Origin: Microvirga puerhi
Lineage (GTDB): Bacteria; Pseudomonadota; Alphaproteobacteria; Rhizobiales; Beijerinckiaceae
Direction: 5' to 3'
Assembly (NCBI RefSeq): GCF_020089865.1
Contig: NZ_JAIRBM010000031.1
Location: 1-32,432, forward strand
Length of the DNA stretch: 32,432 nt
A program made the position numbers and the translations under genes. The notes beneath the pieces are model-generated. The model was not told the DNA's origin, made no database searches, and saw only the letters and a list, made by a program, of their open reading frames with translations. This document shows, one piece after another, positions 32,307-32,432 of this stretch. Position 1 is the first letter of the stretch. Each line of letters opens with the position of its first letter.

Positions 32307-32432
32307 GAGCGCCTAACAAAACTGGCGTGAGTGCGTTGGTTTGGCATGGCCCAACCTCTTGTTTCCAAAGCTCTGTGGGCGGCCGTTGAGCCGCTCCTGC
32401 CGCCGGAGCCCGCCAAGCCCAGAGGTGGAAGA
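32307..32432 (+). mobile_element. Left end of an IS5-family insertion sequence (continues outside window)
   Basis: The transposase start at 32346 is preceded at 32307 by GAGCGCCTAACAAAACTGG, which looks like an IS5-group terminal repeat and sits beside CTAA, a plausible target duplication. The other end is outside the window, so the boundary is provisional. Confidence 0.55.
32346..32432 (+). CDS. IS5-family transposase, N-terminal fragment (cut by window end)
   Basis: The first 29 codons read MAQPLVSKALWAAVEPLLPP followed by EPAKPRGGR. This is the familiar N-terminus of IS5-family (DUF4096-type) transposases found widely in alphaproteobacteria. The frame is open to the window edge, so intactness cannot be judged. 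The catalytic DDE residues lie beyond the window. The element marks the right side of the catabolic cluster and suggests that the region is mobile or has been rearranged. Confidence 0.85.
   Translation, partial: MAQPLVSKALWAAVEPLLPPEPAKPRGGR

Noticed and set aside
1..32432. CRISPR arrays, tRNA or rRNA genes, phage genes
   Set aside because: No regularly spaced repeats, no cloverleaf-like or rRNA sequence and no phage proteins were seen on either strand.

Overview
The window looks like accessory DNA from an alphaproteobacterium, probably of the Hyphomicrobiales (Rhizobiales). I infer this from the electron-transfer flavoprotein fragment at the left edge, the GC-rich coding style, frequent TTG/GTG starts and the IS5-type transposase start at the right edge. 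No species can be named from the sequence alone.

Almost all of the window is one catabolic gene cluster working on CoA thioesters. The best-supported reading is a proteobacterial counterpart of the actinobacterial KstR2 regulon, which degrades the last two (C and D) steroid rings via HIP-CoA (the CoA thioester of the hexahydroindanedione propanoate left after A/B-ring removal). By recalled family resemblance, five genes match the diagnostic ring-opening enzymes: IpdA and IpdB (19639-21330), IpdC (27924-29000), EchA20 (29012-29791) and IpdF (29804-30604). Around them are three acyl-CoA dehydrogenases, a crotonase, a fused hydratase/3-hydroxyacyl-CoA dehydrogenase, a thiolase, an acyl-CoA synthetase, six SDR genes (one frameshifted), a medium-chain reductase and a kinase/dehydrogenase pair of the ACAD10/11 or LvaA/LvaC type. 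Genes for steroid side-chain or A/B-ring degradation are absent from the window. There is instead a branched-chain-amino-acid-type ABC transporter, so the cluster may import and finish a ready-made polar ring acid.

Layout: 3' end of etfA (1-632); metallo-hydrolase (789-1838); + unit of crotonase, two acyl-CoA dehydrogenases, hexapeptide protein and second metallo-hydrolase (2199-7104); + unit of ABC transporter and two SDRs (7300-13887); - unit of SDR and acyl-CoA synthetase (16294-13892); divergent + unit from reductase to kinase (16491-23643); thiolase (23829-25034); - unit of two SDRs and a TetR regulator (27702-25085); + unit ipdC-echA20-ipdF (27924-30604); - LuxR-type regulator (31789-30695); a non-coding stretch rich in inverted repeats; IS5 left end.

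The most striking non-coding signal is a 16-bp imperfect palindrome, TAGTCY-N4-RGACGA. Seven good copies and one weaker copy lie in front of nearly every transcription unit, mostly 50-90 bp before the start codon. Two divergent promoter regions carry two copies each. This ties the scattered units into one apparent regulon, with the TetR or the LuxR-type protein as candidate regulator. The composition of etfA changes abruptly near base 555, which suggests that the cluster's left boundary was made by recombination inside that gene.
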